NCBI RefSeq assembly: GCF_002002735.1
Contig: NZ_MUNY01000044.1
Span: forward strand, 62,001 to 126,000
Source: Algoriphagus sp. A40
Lineage (GTDB): Bacteria; Bacteroidota; Bacteroidia; Cytophagales; Cyclobacteriaceae
Direction of reading: 5' to 3'
DNA: 64,000 nt
Each line of letters opens with the position of its first letter. The first letter of the stretch is position 1. The notes under the pieces were generated by a model that saw nothing but the letters and a program-made list of their open reading frames with translations, was not told the origin of the DNA and did no database searches. Of the stretch, positions 52,221-60,314 are shown in pieces. A program made the position numbers and the translations under genes.

Positions 52221-53215
52221 TAAGATTTATGATTGGAATGAAACAATGAGATCAAGCTTTTAGCCAATGTTCCGGGATTGAGTTTCCCGGATTGAATATT
52301 TTGTTTTTCCGATTCCAATACCTGCTTTACCTCCGGATTTTTCAGGAAGGCAAGCCCCAGCAAAAACTGAATCTGATCCTCCAACCAATTCAGCCGCTGA
52401 GCAGCCCGGTTGGATTCCCAAAAGCCATTTTCTTTCATTTGTGTTTCGTATTGGATAACCAGCTCAGCGACTTTCTCCAAACCCAAACCTGTCGTAGAGG
52501 AAGCCAGCAGGACCTTTGGAATCCAGTTTTTCTGAGAAACAGGAAAAAGGTGCAGGGCATTTTGATAAGTGACTTTGGCCTTTTTTGCTGGCTCGAAATT
52601 ATCGCCATCGGCTTTGTGAATGACCAAGGCGTCTGCCATCTCCATGATTCCTTTTTTGATTCCCTGAAGTTCATCGCCAGCGCCTGCCAACATGAGCAAT
52701 AGGAAAAAGTCCACCATGTTTTTGACTGCTGTTTCGCTTTGTCCTACGCCGACGGTCTCTACCAAAATCACATCAAAACCTGCCGCTTCGCAAAGCAGCA
52801 TCGCCTCTCTTGTTTTTCCGCTAACACCTCCCAAGGTTGTTCCTGAAGGACTTGGACGGATGAAGGCCCGTTTGTCGGAAGCCAGATTTTCCATGCGGGT
52901 TTTATCTCCCAAGATGCTTCCCTTGGTCAGCTGACTACTGGGATCGATAGCCAGAACTGCCACTTTTTTCCCTTGGTCCAAAAGCATTTTCCCAAAAGCC
53001 TCGATGAAGGTGCTTTTACCCACCCCAGGCACTCCGGTAATTCCGATTCGGATTGAATTGCCTGAATGGACCATCAGGGTTTGGACAAGCTCAGTGGCCA
53101 AATCCTGATCAGACTCTAGCGTACTTTCCACCAAAGTGATGGCCTGACTGAGAATTACCCTGTCTCCAGATAGGATTCCATTTTTGTAAGCAGTCAGCTC
53201 AAGTCGCTTTTTCAT
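52220..53215 (-). CDS. meaB: Methylmalonyl-CoA mutase-associated GTPase MeaB
   Basis: 331 residues of the ArgK/MeaB G3E family: RIGITGVPGVGKSTFIEAFG (Walker A), VLAIDPSSQLTKGSILGDKTRM (switch I), VGVGQSETAV and VIHKADGD (nucleotide specificity). It gates cobalamin loading and protects methylmalonyl-CoA mutase, whose genes lie 2.6 kb away on the same strand across dnaA. Coupled to a small membrane protein gene upstream (four-base overlap) and a lipoprotein gene downstream. Confidence 0.95.
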   Translation of the reverse strand: MKKRLELTAYKNGILSGDRVILSQAITLVESTLESDQDLATELVQTLMVHSGNSIRIGITGVPGVGKSTFIEAFGKMLLDQGKKVAVLAIDPSSQLTKGSILGDKTRMENLASDKRAFIRPSPSGTTLGGVSGKTREAMLLCEAAGFDVILVETVGVGQSETAVKNMVDFFLLLMLAGAGDELQGIKKGIMEMADALVIHKADGDNFEPAKKAKVTYQNALHLFPVSQKNWIPKVLLASSTTGLGLEKVAELVIQYETQMKENGFWESNRAAQRLNWLEDQIQFLLGLAFLKNPEVKQVLESEKQNIQSGKLNPGTLAKSLISLFHSNHKS

Positions 53216-53616
53216 TGATTTACAGGTAAAAATCGGACTTCCCCCATTGGTGTTTTTTCAAACTGAGCCAAAAGAAAGGGTTGAAATTCCTCTGGAAAAA
53301 ATGGCTCCTGAGGCGAGAGAGTCACTTTTTCAGTGAGTTCCGATGAAAAGAAAAAAACAAGCGTCCTTCCATATTTGGTATGGGGCTGGGCATCGGCAAA
53401 TTCCTTCATCCATTCCTGACTTGGATCCAAAGCCCGAATGGCATAAACCCGAACTACCGGACCGGTATTGTTTTCATTTCGGTAAAAACCCAACTCTTCG
53501 TACTTCCCTTCGAATTGCTCCAAACCGGGCTGAGAAAGGCTGGAACTCATAATCTGATAAATCACGATTACGACCACAGCTGCGATCAAATAGAAAATGA
53601 GTTTGTTCCTTTTCAA
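53212..53616 (-). CDS. Membrane-anchored protein of unknown function
   Basis: 134 residues with one N-terminal transmembrane helix (LIFYLIAAVVVIVIYQIM) and a soluble C-terminal part, probably periplasmic (LEQFEGKYEELGFYRNENNTG, TLVFFFSSELTEKVTL). No family recognised. It is the first gene of the unit with meaB (four-base overlap), yet nothing links it to B12 metabolism. Its divergent neighbour is hemJ. Confidence 0.75.
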   Translation of the reverse strand: MKRNKLIFYLIAAVVVIVIYQIMSSSLSQPGLEQFEGKYEELGFYRNENNTGPVVRVYAIRALDPSQEWMKEFADAQPHTKYGRTLVFFFSSELTEKVTLSPQEPFFPEEFQPFLLAQFEKTPMGEVRFLPVNQ

Positions 53617-53670
53617 AAACTTTGGCGGGTTTACGGGGTTTAGGCCTTAATTTAGCCCAAAATTCTGACA

Positions 53671-54213
53671 ATGGGTTTCGAGTACGTCAAGGCGCTTCAT
53701 ATCATTTTCGTAGTCACCTGGTTTGCAGGGCTTTTTTACATCGTCAGACTTTTCATCTACCAAACTGAGGCGCTACAAAGACCTGAAGCTGAACGCAAAA
53801 TACTCAAGCCACAACTTGACCTGATGGCAAGTCGACTTTGGTATATCATTACCTGGCCATCAGCGGTATTAACCTTGATTTTCGGAGCCTGGGTGCTCAG
53901 CTACCGTTGGGGTTATATGGAGTTGGGTTTTATGCATGTCAAGCTTGGATTTGTGTTTTTGCTTTACCTCTACCACGGATTTTGCCACGTGCTTTTCAAA
54001 GAATTGCAGGCTGGAAAAGCCCGTTGGACCTCCACCAAACTCCGGATTTGGAACGAAGCCTCGACAATTTTGCTTTTTGCAATAGTGTTCCTGATCGTAC
54101 TTAAAAATACCCTGAGCATGGTCTGGGGCGTGGCTGGATTGATTGGGTTGGCAATCTTGCTGATGCTTGGCATTCGGCTTTACAAAAAATATAGACTCAA
54201 AAAAGGACAATGA
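53671..54213 (+). CDS. hemJ: Protoporphyrinogen oxidase HemJ
   Basis: 180 residues, four to five membrane helices. The N-terminal YVKALHIIFVVTWFAGLFYIVRLFIY contains the conserved His of the HemJ (UPF0093) family, and the central RLWYIITWPSAVLTLIFGAWVL and FMHVKLGFVFLLYLYHGFCH carry further conserved residues. HemJ oxidises protoporphyrinogen IX in heme biosynthesis, coupled to the respiratory chain. Its stop overlaps the SCO gene by four bases, a heme/cytochrome-assembly operon. Confidence 0.93.
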   Translation: MGFEYVKALHIIFVVTWFAGLFYIVRLFIYQTEALQRPEAERKILKPQLDLMASRLWYIITWPSAVLTLIFGAWVLSYRWGYMELGFMHVKLGFVFLLYLYHGFCHVLFKELQAGKARWTSTKLRIWNEASTILLFAIVFLIVLKNTLSMVWGVAGLIGLAILLMLGIRLYKKYRLKKGQ

Positions 54214-54842
54214 AATCGAGCAACTTTCTTCTTGGATTAGTACTTCTGGTGGGATTCTCATGCAAGCCATCGACTGAAAACTCATCAGAATCTGTTGAAC
54301 TCCCCATTTTGGGCGAGCGGTATGTAGATGACAATCAGGATACGGTTTATCACAAGATTGCTGACTTTGCCTTTATCAATCAAATAGGAGATACGGTCAG
54401 CAATTCAGACGTGGCGGGAAAGATTTATGTCGCAGATTTCTTTTTCACTTCCTGCCCTACGATCTGTCCGATTATGAAAAAGGAAATGCTTCGGGTATAT
54501 GAGCAATACAAAGACAATCCAAATTTCAAAATTCTGAGCCATTCCATTGATCCAACGTTTGACACGCAGGCTGTTTTAAAAGATTATGCCGAAAAACTGG
54601 GCGTTGCCGACGTTTCGACCTGGAATTTCCTGACCGGAGATCAAGAGAAAATTTTTGAAATAGGCCAAACCAGCTATCTGACTACAGCAATGGCTGACCA
54701 AATGGAGCCGGGAGGATTTTTGCACAGCGGAGCTTTCCTTTTGATAGATGGTGAAGGAAGAATCCGAGGAGTGTACAATGGGACTAAGTCGGATCAGGTG
54801 GACCGACTGATCTCGGATATCCCAAAATTGCTCAATAAATGA
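54210..54842 (+). CDS. SCO1/SenC-family copper-chaperone lipoprotein
   Basis: 210 residues with lipobox VGFSC (Cys18). A thioredoxin-like fold with metal-binding CPTIC (Cys82, Cys86 in FTSCPTICPIMKKEM) and the later conserved His (SHSIDPTFD). SCO proteins deliver copper to the CuA site of cytochrome c oxidase or act as thiol reductants. Overlaps both neighbours by four bases, so hemJ-SCO-cytochrome c are made together. Confidence 0.92.
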   Translation: MKSSNFLLGLVLLVGFSCKPSTENSSESVELPILGERYVDDNQDTVYHKIADFAFINQIGDTVSNSDVAGKIYVADFFFTSCPTICPIMKKEMLRVYEQYKDNPNFKILSHSIDPTFDTQAVLKDYAEKLGVADVSTWNFLTGDQEKIFEIGQTSYLTTAMADQMEPGGFLHSGAFLLIDGEGRIRGVYNGTKSDQVDRLISDIPKLLNK

Positions 54843-55288
54843 GGATCCCTGTGATAATAGCCGGTTTGATCTTGGCCTTTTCCTGTGCACCAAAATCAAC
54901 CAATGAGGAAAATACTTTAGCCCAAATCACTGATCCGGATGTGATGAAATATGCCATTTCCGGAAAGACCCTCTATGAAAATTATTGCGGAAACTGCCAT
55001 CAGTCGGATGGAAAAGGGCTCGGAAAATTGATCCCACCACTTCGGGATTCGGACTATTTCAAGGAAAGTATCCATCGGACAGCCTGGATCATCCGCCATG
55101 GTCAAACAGGGGAAATCACGGTCAACGGTGAAAAATACGATCAGGCAATGCCTGCCAATCCAACGCTCAAACCTCTGGATATTGCCCAAATCACCACCTA
55201 TCTCTACAATATTTGGGGAATGAATGAGGGGGTAATCACAGCCTCGGAAATTGAAGATTATCTAAAAAATAAACCTGAAGGATATTAA
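54839..55288 (+). CDS. Cytochrome c lipoprotein
   Basis: 149 residues with lipobox AFSC (Cys16). One heme c motif YCGNCH (Cys50, Cys53, His54) in YENYCGNCHQSDGKGLG; QAMPANP holds the likely axial Met. Monoheme class I electron carrier anchored in the periplasm. Last gene of the hemJ operon; its stop overlaps the stop of the convergent lipoprotein gene by four bases. Confidence 0.92.
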   Translation: MRIPVIIAGLILAFSCAPKSTNEENTLAQITDPDVMKYAISGKTLYENYCGNCHQSDGKGLGKLIPPLRDSDYFKESIHRTAWIIRHGQTGEITVNGEKYDQAMPANPTLKPLDIAQITTYLYNIWGMNEGVITASEIEDYLKNKPEGY

Positions 55289-55707
55289 TCATTCAAAACC
55301 GAATCAGCCTTTGCTAACACAACTTTCATGATTCTGTTGACCTCAGAAACAGAAGCCATTTGCTCTTCAAGGTATGTTTTTACTTCCTCTGGGGTTCGGT
55401 CTTTGTCCTCTGTTTCGTACTGCCGCATCCAAACAAACATTCCTTCGTAGGCTTGATCTAATTCAGCTGCGAGGCTTTTCAACTCCTCCATTTTAACCAA
55501 ATTCACAGTATCCATGGCTGCAAGTTCATCCGCTCTTTGAAGGGCCTTCTTCTCGAGTGATTTGAGCTGTCCCATTTTTGGCATCACTTCATCATGAACA
55601 GCCATGACTTCTGCTCTCTTTTCCAAATTCAAATCTTTTTGGTTTGGACCACAGGCCTGAAAAAACAAAACCAGACTAAAGATCAAACAAATACGAGTTA
55701 ACTTCAT
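55285..55707 (-). CDS. Helical lipoprotein of unknown function
   Basis: The start at 55707 gives 140 residues beginning MKLTRICLIFSLVLFFQAC with a lipobox. The promoter box TACCTTTA (55728-55735) overlaps an upstream ATG, so the later start is preferred. The mature protein is almost entirely helical and charged (KKALQRADELAAMDTVNLVKMEELKSLAAELDQ), coiled-coil-like. Similar proteins are sometimes called viral A-type inclusion protein, a coiled-coil artefact. Function unknown. Confidence 0.75.
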   Translation of the reverse strand: MKLTRICLIFSLVLFFQACGPNQKDLNLEKRAEVMAVHDEVMPKMGQLKSLEKKALQRADELAAMDTVNLVKMEELKSLAAELDQAYEGMFVWMRQYETEDKDRTPEEVKTYLEEQMASVSEVNRIMKVVLAKADSVLND

Positions 55708-55727
55708 TGAATTCATTTTTTGATCCA

Positions 55728-55735
55728 TAAAGGTA
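55728..55735 (-). promoter_or_regulatory. -7 promoter element of the helical lipoprotein gene
   Basis: The minus strand reads TACCTTTA, one mismatch from TAnnTTTG, with TTTA 20 bp upstream as a partial -33 element. It lies 20 bp before the ATG at 55707. Confidence 0.5.
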
Positions 55736-55803
55736 CAATTCTTTCTTACTATAATTAAATATTAAGATCAAAAATCATTAAATGAAAAAATGGTTTTTGA
55801 TGC

Positions 55804-55811
55804 TAATTTTG
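55804..55811 (+). promoter_or_regulatory. -7 promoter element of the aminotransferase gene
   Basis: TAATTTTG, a perfect TAnnTTTG, ending 19 bp before the ATG at 55831. No -33 TTTG at the right distance. Confidence 0.6.
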
Positions 55812-55830
55812 GGGGAAAATTTCTTACAAA

Positions 55831-56652
55831 ATGAAACCATTCTGCTTTGCCGACGGAAAAATAATTCCAACTGAATCAGCTACCATACACCCAATGGATC
55901 TGGGCTTGATCAGGGGGTATGGGATTTTTGATTTTTTCCGGACTTCCGGATATTCACCGCTTTTTCTGGAGCACTACTTGGACAGATTTATTACTTCGGC
56001 CGAGAAAACATACCTTCCTGTTGCCTACAGTAGAGAGGAGCTTCGTGTCATTATTGCGGAATTGATCGAGAAAAACGACCTGTTAAACGGTGGTTTGAGA
56101 ATGGTATTGAGTGGTGGAGTTTCCGAAAATCACTTTTCACCGGCTAAGGGAAAGCTTTTTATTTTCGCAGAATCACTGGCTATGCCATCGGAGGAAAAGT
56201 ATCAACAAGGCATCAAATTGCTCACTTTGGAATATGTTAGGCCAATTTCAGACATCAAAACCACCAATTACACGCTGCCCGTTTGGCATAGTGTAAATTG
56301 GAAAAGACTGGGTGCCGAAGATGTACTTTACCATTGGAACGGCCTGGTGAGTGAAAGCTCCCGCAGTAATTTTTTCATTGTGAAAAATGGTGTCTTACAC
56401 ACTCCGGATCAGCATATCCTGATGGGAATTACCAGAAAGCAAATTCTGAAAATGGCCGGAAATGTAGTCATACGGCCAATTTCCCTGGAAGAAGTTTGGG
56501 AAGCTGAGGAGGCATTTATCACCAGCACCACCAAGGTACTGTTGCCGGTAACCCAACTGGATGAACGCAAAATCGGATCTGGAAAACCTGGACCGGTGAC
56601 CATGGAAATCCTCGGAAATTTCAGAAAATTGGAAAGAGAAACTGTAGCCTAA
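55831..56652 (+). CDS. Class IV PLP aminotransferase
   Basis: 273 residues of the branched-chain aminotransferase/D-amino acid aminotransferase/aminodeoxychorismate lyase fold: LGLIRGYGIFDFFRT near the start, PLP Lys in SDIKTTNYTLP, the ESSRSNFFIVKNGVLHTP and GITRKQILKMA segments, and EVWEAEEAFITSTTKVLLPV. Which of the three activities it has cannot be decided. Cytoplasmic. It ends at a bidirectional terminator. Confidence 0.9.
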   Translation: MKPFCFADGKIIPTESATIHPMDLGLIRGYGIFDFFRTSGYSPLFLEHYLDRFITSAEKTYLPVAYSREELRVIIAELIEKNDLLNGGLRMVLSGGVSENHFSPAKGKLFIFAESLAMPSEEKYQQGIKLLTLEYVRPISDIKTTNYTLPVWHSVNWKRLGAEDVLYHWNGLVSESSRSNFFIVKNGVLHTPDQHILMGITRKQILKMAGNVVIRPISLEEVWEAEEAFITSTTKVLLPVTQLDERKIGSGKPGPVTMEILGNFRKLERETVA

Positions 56653-56683
56653 AAAAAAGCTCTGATTGTCAGAGCTTTTTTTA
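56651..56683. terminator. Bidirectional terminator
   Basis: Stem AAAAAGCTCTGA/TCAGAGCTTTTT with a 3-nt loop lies between two convergent stops (56652 and 56681). Confidence 0.92.
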
Positions 56684-57118
56684 TTCCAAAATCAATCTGG
56701 CGTCCTTCAGGATATACATGAGTTTTTCAGGATCCTTGGCATTCAAGGTTAGCTTCCCGCGAACTTTGACCCGCTTGGAGGTGTACTTGATTGGGCTGGA
56801 AAGCATGACCTCCATGACAGTCTCCGGGCCTCCTGAACCGCAAAAAAAACATTCTGCCAAAGGCAGACTGGATAATATAATATGCTCGGGTTTGAACATT
56901 CCCTCGAAAGGAATAATGTACCCATCAGCCTCCACTTCTTTGCCCTCCAGTTTCTTGATATTTTCCGAAAAAACCGGCACATACAACTCACCAAACTGGT
57001 CCTCACTTATTTTATAGGATACTTCAGAAAGGCTTTTCCAAACTCCCTGAGCTTTTGCCCCAGCTACTAAAAAACTGAAAATCAATCCAAATACCAGTAT
57101 TACTCTCAACTTCTTCAT
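56681..57118 (-). CDS. DUF3299-like periplasmic protein of an ABC system
   Basis: The start at 57118 gives 145 residues beginning MKKLRVILVFGLIFSFLVA, a signal peptide; MTM at 57124 is possible, while the far upstream ATG at 57322 lies in the permease gene and is rejected. Core: VEADGYIIPFEGMFKPEHIILSSLPLAECFFCGSGGPETVMEV, with a conserved Cys pair typical of DUF3299, which may bind a metal. It follows an ABC ATPase and FtsX-like permease in one operon; this set resembles the Zur-controlled Zrg zinc-uptake system described in Vibrio. Confidence 0.78.
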   Translation of the reverse strand: MKKLRVILVFGLIFSFLVAGAKAQGVWKSLSEVSYKISEDQFGELYVPVFSENIKKLEGKEVEADGYIIPFEGMFKPEHIILSSLPLAECFFCGSGGPETVMEVMLSSPIKYTSKRVKVRGKLTLNAKDPEKLMYILKDARLILE

Positions 57119-57144
57119 GGTCATTGTTGAATTTTGCCCGCTAG

Positions 57145-58455
57145 TTACGCCTTTGTCAACTGCTTTGCAATACTTGTTTGATAAGCTGACCAAGCCGGAA
57201 TGATGGATGCCAACACTCCCACGCCTAACGCATAAGCGATGATCCATAGTTCCTGTTTGAGAAAAATCCAGGGCTGAATGGCCGCAACAACGTTTTGCTC
57301 GCTTTGACTGACTGCCAGCCAAAGGAAGGTATGACCCAAGGTAATCCCAAATACCGCCCCCAAGAATGTCAGCATCAAACCTTCCAGAAAAATCAAAACC
57401 AGCAATTGACCTCTTGATGCTCCGATCGCTCGCAAAATTGCCAGATCGTATTTTCGCTCCTTGAGGGAATTGTAGAGTGCGATGAATATTCCCAGCCCGG
57501 AAATTCCGATTAGCACAAAAGCAAGCCCCTGCAATAAGCTGATCCCAACACCCAGAATCTCAAAAAGGCGGGACATTTCAAAAGAAGGAGAAGCTGCCTG
57601 CATGCCAGTGCCTGAATTGATCATCCTTGGCAGTTGGATGGCTGCCATTGGATTTCGGTATTGAATCAGCAAGGTCGTCACCTCCCGATCTTGGTCCGAG
57701 GCTGGAAATCCGGATTTGGAAACCTCCTGATGAAATTTGGCATCATGATCTGCTTCACTTTCGGTTGCTAAAGTGTCTTGGGGAAATTCCCCAGCAGGAA
57801 CAGAATCCTGACTTGTTATCGGGTCTTCAGATTCAGGTTCCTCATCGTGAGTGTACCAGACGGATTCGATGCTAGTCAGGATCAACCTGTCTGCCACATT
57901 GCCACGGGGGGCAAGAATCCCGGAAACCACGAAATTGTGCTGATCATGGTCATGACTTCCCACACTGATGCCGTGACTGGAGGCAAATTCATCCCCAAGT
58001 TTCAATCCTGATTTTGCTGCGACCTCTGATCCGAGCACTACTTCAAACGGAACTTCCCAGGCTTTTCCTTCGGAAAAAGTCAGATCGTAAAGCTCCAGGT
58101 AATCATGATTTGTCCCGACAATTCTGAATCCCTGAAAATTATCTCCCAAGGCAAGAGGGATGATTTTCTTGACCAACCGGTTTCGGGAAAGCCGTTTGGC
58201 CTCCTCCACTTTGATATTTCCGGTAGGAAAATCAATGTGATAGACTGAAGAAAGAATCAATTGAAGCGGGCTTCCTTTTGCCCCGACGACCAGGTCAATG
58301 CCCTCAGCATCCTGGTTCATTTTTTTCTCAAACTGATCCTGAATCAACAGCAAAACAGTAATTATCGCCAGTCCCAGCGCAAGCAGGACGATATTCAAAG
58401 CTGTCGAAAGTGGGCGGAAAGTCAGGTATTTCCAGCTGATCTTAAACAGATTCAT
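57145..58455 (-). CDS. FtsX-like ABC transporter permease
   Basis: 436 residues with one N-terminal helix (LSTALNIVLLALGLAIITVLLLI), a large extracytoplasmic domain (residues 45-300) and three C-terminal helices with the FtsX core ERKYDLAILRAIGASRGQLL. The outer domain is rich in histidine and acid (GISVGSHDHDQHNF, TESEADHDAKFHQE), suggesting metal binding. Such permeases work mechanically on periplasmic partners and do not form a channel. Four-base overlap with the ATPase gene. Confidence 0.9.
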   Translation of the reverse strand: MNLFKISWKYLTFRPLSTALNIVLLALGLAIITVLLLIQDQFEKKMNQDAEGIDLVVGAKGSPLQLILSSVYHIDFPTGNIKVEEAKRLSRNRLVKKIIPLALGDNFQGFRIVGTNHDYLELYDLTFSEGKAWEVPFEVVLGSEVAAKSGLKLGDEFASSHGISVGSHDHDQHNFVVSGILAPRGNVADRLILTSIESVWYTHDEEPESEDPITSQDSVPAGEFPQDTLATESEADHDAKFHQEVSKSGFPASDQDREVTTLLIQYRNPMAAIQLPRMINSGTGMQAASPSFEMSRLFEILGVGISLLQGLAFVLIGISGLGIFIALYNSLKERKYDLAILRAIGASRGQLLVLIFLEGLMLTFLGAVFGITLGHTFLWLAVSQSEQNVVAAIQPWIFLKQELWIIAYALGVGVLASIIPAWSAYQTSIAKQLTKA

Positions 58456-59084
58456 GAGGATTTGACTTCGATAAAGTTGGAAATATGGCTTTTCACCCGC
58501 TGGTCATGGGTAACAATGATCAACGCCGCTCCGATTTTTGAAGCCTGCTGCTTCAACAATTGAACGACCTTTTCGGTATTCTCATCATCGAGACTTGAAG
58601 TGGGCTCGTCTGCCAAAATCAATTTGGGACTGTTTGCCAAAGCTCGTGCAATTGAAACCCGTTGGGCTTCGCCTTCACTCAATGTCAAAACCGAAGAATT
58701 AGCCTTTGATCCGATACCCAGCTCTGAAAGCAGATGGCTTATTTCCTGCCCTTTCTTTTTGCTGAAAAAATGCGCCAATTCCAGATTCTGGTTGACATTG
58801 AGTGCCGTGATCAAATGTGGTTTCTGAAAAACGATTCCAATATTTTTCCCCCGAAACAAATCCAGGTTCTGACCGGTAAGAGATGAAAGAACGACTCCGT
58901 CCAATTTGATTTCACCTTTTGCCGGATTAAGAAGGCCTGCCAGCAGGTTGAGCAGGGTAGTTTTGCCGCTACCGGATTTACCCAAAACCAAAAGTGCTTC
59001 ACCTTTATCCACTTTGATCTCGGGAAAAGCAATCATGGATTGCCCGGGATGGGCGTATTGTAAATAGCTAGTCTCCAGCAACAT
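58452..59084 (-). CDS. ABC transporter ATP-binding protein, LolD/MacB-like
   Basis: 210 residues. Walker A LGKSGSGKTTLLN, Q-loop IVFQKPHLI, signature LSEGEAQRVSIARAL (a variant of LSGGQ), Walker B LILADEPTSSLDDEN and the H-loop IVTHD. It powers the FtsX-like permease encoded immediately downstream. The class is shared by lipoprotein-release and metal systems; the partners point to the latter. First gene of the unit. Confidence 0.93.
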   Translation of the reverse strand: MLLETSYLQYAHPGQSMIAFPEIKVDKGEALLVLGKSGSGKTTLLNLLAGLLNPAKGEIKLDGVVLSSLTGQNLDLFRGKNIGIVFQKPHLITALNVNQNLELAHFFSKKKGQEISHLLSELGIGSKANSSVLTLSEGEAQRVSIARALANSPKLILADEPTSSLDDENTEKVVQLLKQQASKIGAALIIVTHDQRVKSHISNFIEVKSS

Positions 59085-59087
59085 ACT

Positions 59088-60263
59088 TTACTTTACAGGA
59101 ATAGTGACAAAGAAAGTGGTTCCCTTATCCATTTCGCTTTCAAAAGTAATATCTCCGTGAAGGACATCAAGACATTTTTTGACAATCGAAAGCCCAAGTC
59201 CGGAACCCTCGACGATTCCCACATTTTTGGCCCGAAAAAATCGGTCAAACAATTTGCTCTGCTCCGATTTGGGGATTCCGATCCCTTTATCAGTGACTTG
59301 AGCATGGAGATTATTATCAACAAATGTCAATTTAAATTCTACCTGCTTTCCTTCCTTGGAATATTTCACCGCATTGGAGAGGAGATTTTCAAAAACCTGA
59401 TAGACCAGTTCTGGATCAGAGGTGATTGTCTTGGGCAGTTCTCCGATTTCGGATTTGATGGTCACATCATTGTCTATTCCGGCCTTGACAGTATCCAATA
59501 GCTCTTTTACAAAAGCCGCAGAAAAAATCTTTTTGGGCCTGAACTCAAGTTTGTTTTCATCTGCTTTTCCAAAAAAGAGCACGCTGGTCAGGAGGTTGTT
59601 CAATGCCCGGACAGAATGTTCGATCTTGAAAGCGTGTTTGGCGATTTTCTGCTTGAAAGGATGGTCCTTTTCGGCATATATCTGCAAAAGCTGGGCAGAG
59701 CTCAAAATAGAAGTAAGCGGGGTCTTAAATCCATGGGATACATTGAGCACAATGCGGGATTTCAGTTCATTGATTTCCCTTTCTTTTTCGAGGGCTTTTG
59801 TCAGTTCCTTATTGGCTTCATAAAGCTCGGCAGTCCGCTGTCTTACCTTTTCCTCCAGTTCGTTGTTGAGTTTTTGAAGTTCTTTTTCTTTGCGGTCTTT
59901 GAATATCGCCAATTCAATCACCATGTTCAGTTCCCTAATATTAAAGGGTTTGATCACATAGGCACTTGGATTGGTCCCGACCACTTTGTTGAGTGTTTCC
60001 GCATCCGAACTGGCGCTGAGGTAGACTACCGGGATATCATACTTTTCATTGATGATCTCGGTGGTTTTGATTCCGTCGAGCTCACCTGCCAAATTGATGT
60101 CCATCATGACGATATCCACGAAGTTCTCCTCTAATATTTCGAGGGCCTTTTCCCCTGTATCTGCAATTCCCACTATCTGATGGGCATTTTTTTCGAGTGC
60201 GCGTTGCAGTAACAAGGCTGAAACCGAATCGTCCTCAACAATGAGGATTTTCAATGTAAACAT
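59088..60263 (-). CDS. Response-regulator/histidine-kinase hybrid with altered H-box
   Basis: The start at 60263 gives 391 residues beginning MFTLKILIVEDD; 16 upstream residues are not conserved-looking. Residues 4-120 are a receiver (Asp11/Asp12, phospho-Asp55, Lys105 in YVIKPF), then a coiled coil (about 123-168), HisKA with NVSHGFKTPLTS (His177) and an HATPase with FENLLSNAVKY, DKGIGIP and GSGLGLSIV. In the H-box the residue after His is Gly where Glu/Asp is normal. It lies 51 bp downstream of a large sensor kinase gene and may receive its phosphate. Confidence 0.9.
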   Translation of the reverse strand: MFTLKILIVEDDSVSALLLQRALEKNAHQIVGIADTGEKALEILEENFVDIVMMDINLAGELDGIKTTEIINEKYDIPVVYLSASSDAETLNKVVGTNPSAYVIKPFNIRELNMVIELAIFKDRKEKELQKLNNELEEKVRQRTAELYEANKELTKALEKEREINELKSRIVLNVSHGFKTPLTSILSSAQLLQIYAEKDHPFKQKIAKHAFKIEHSVRALNNLLTSVLFFGKADENKLEFRPKKIFSAAFVKELLDTVKAGIDNDVTIKSEIGELPKTITSDPELVYQVFENLLSNAVKYSKEGKQVEFKLTFVDNNLHAQVTDKGIGIPKSEQSKLFDRFFRAKNVGIVEGSGLGLSIVKKCLDVLHGDITFESEMDKGTTFFVTIPVK

Positions 60264-60314
60264 GAGCTTAATCGGAGGGGGATGGGTAATAGATTTGTCC
60301 TGAAAATACAAAAA

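Noticed and set aside
56681-57322. 213-residue version of the DUF3299 protein
   Set aside because: The first 68 residues run through the end of the FtsX-like gene, and a signal peptide begins only at the later ATG.
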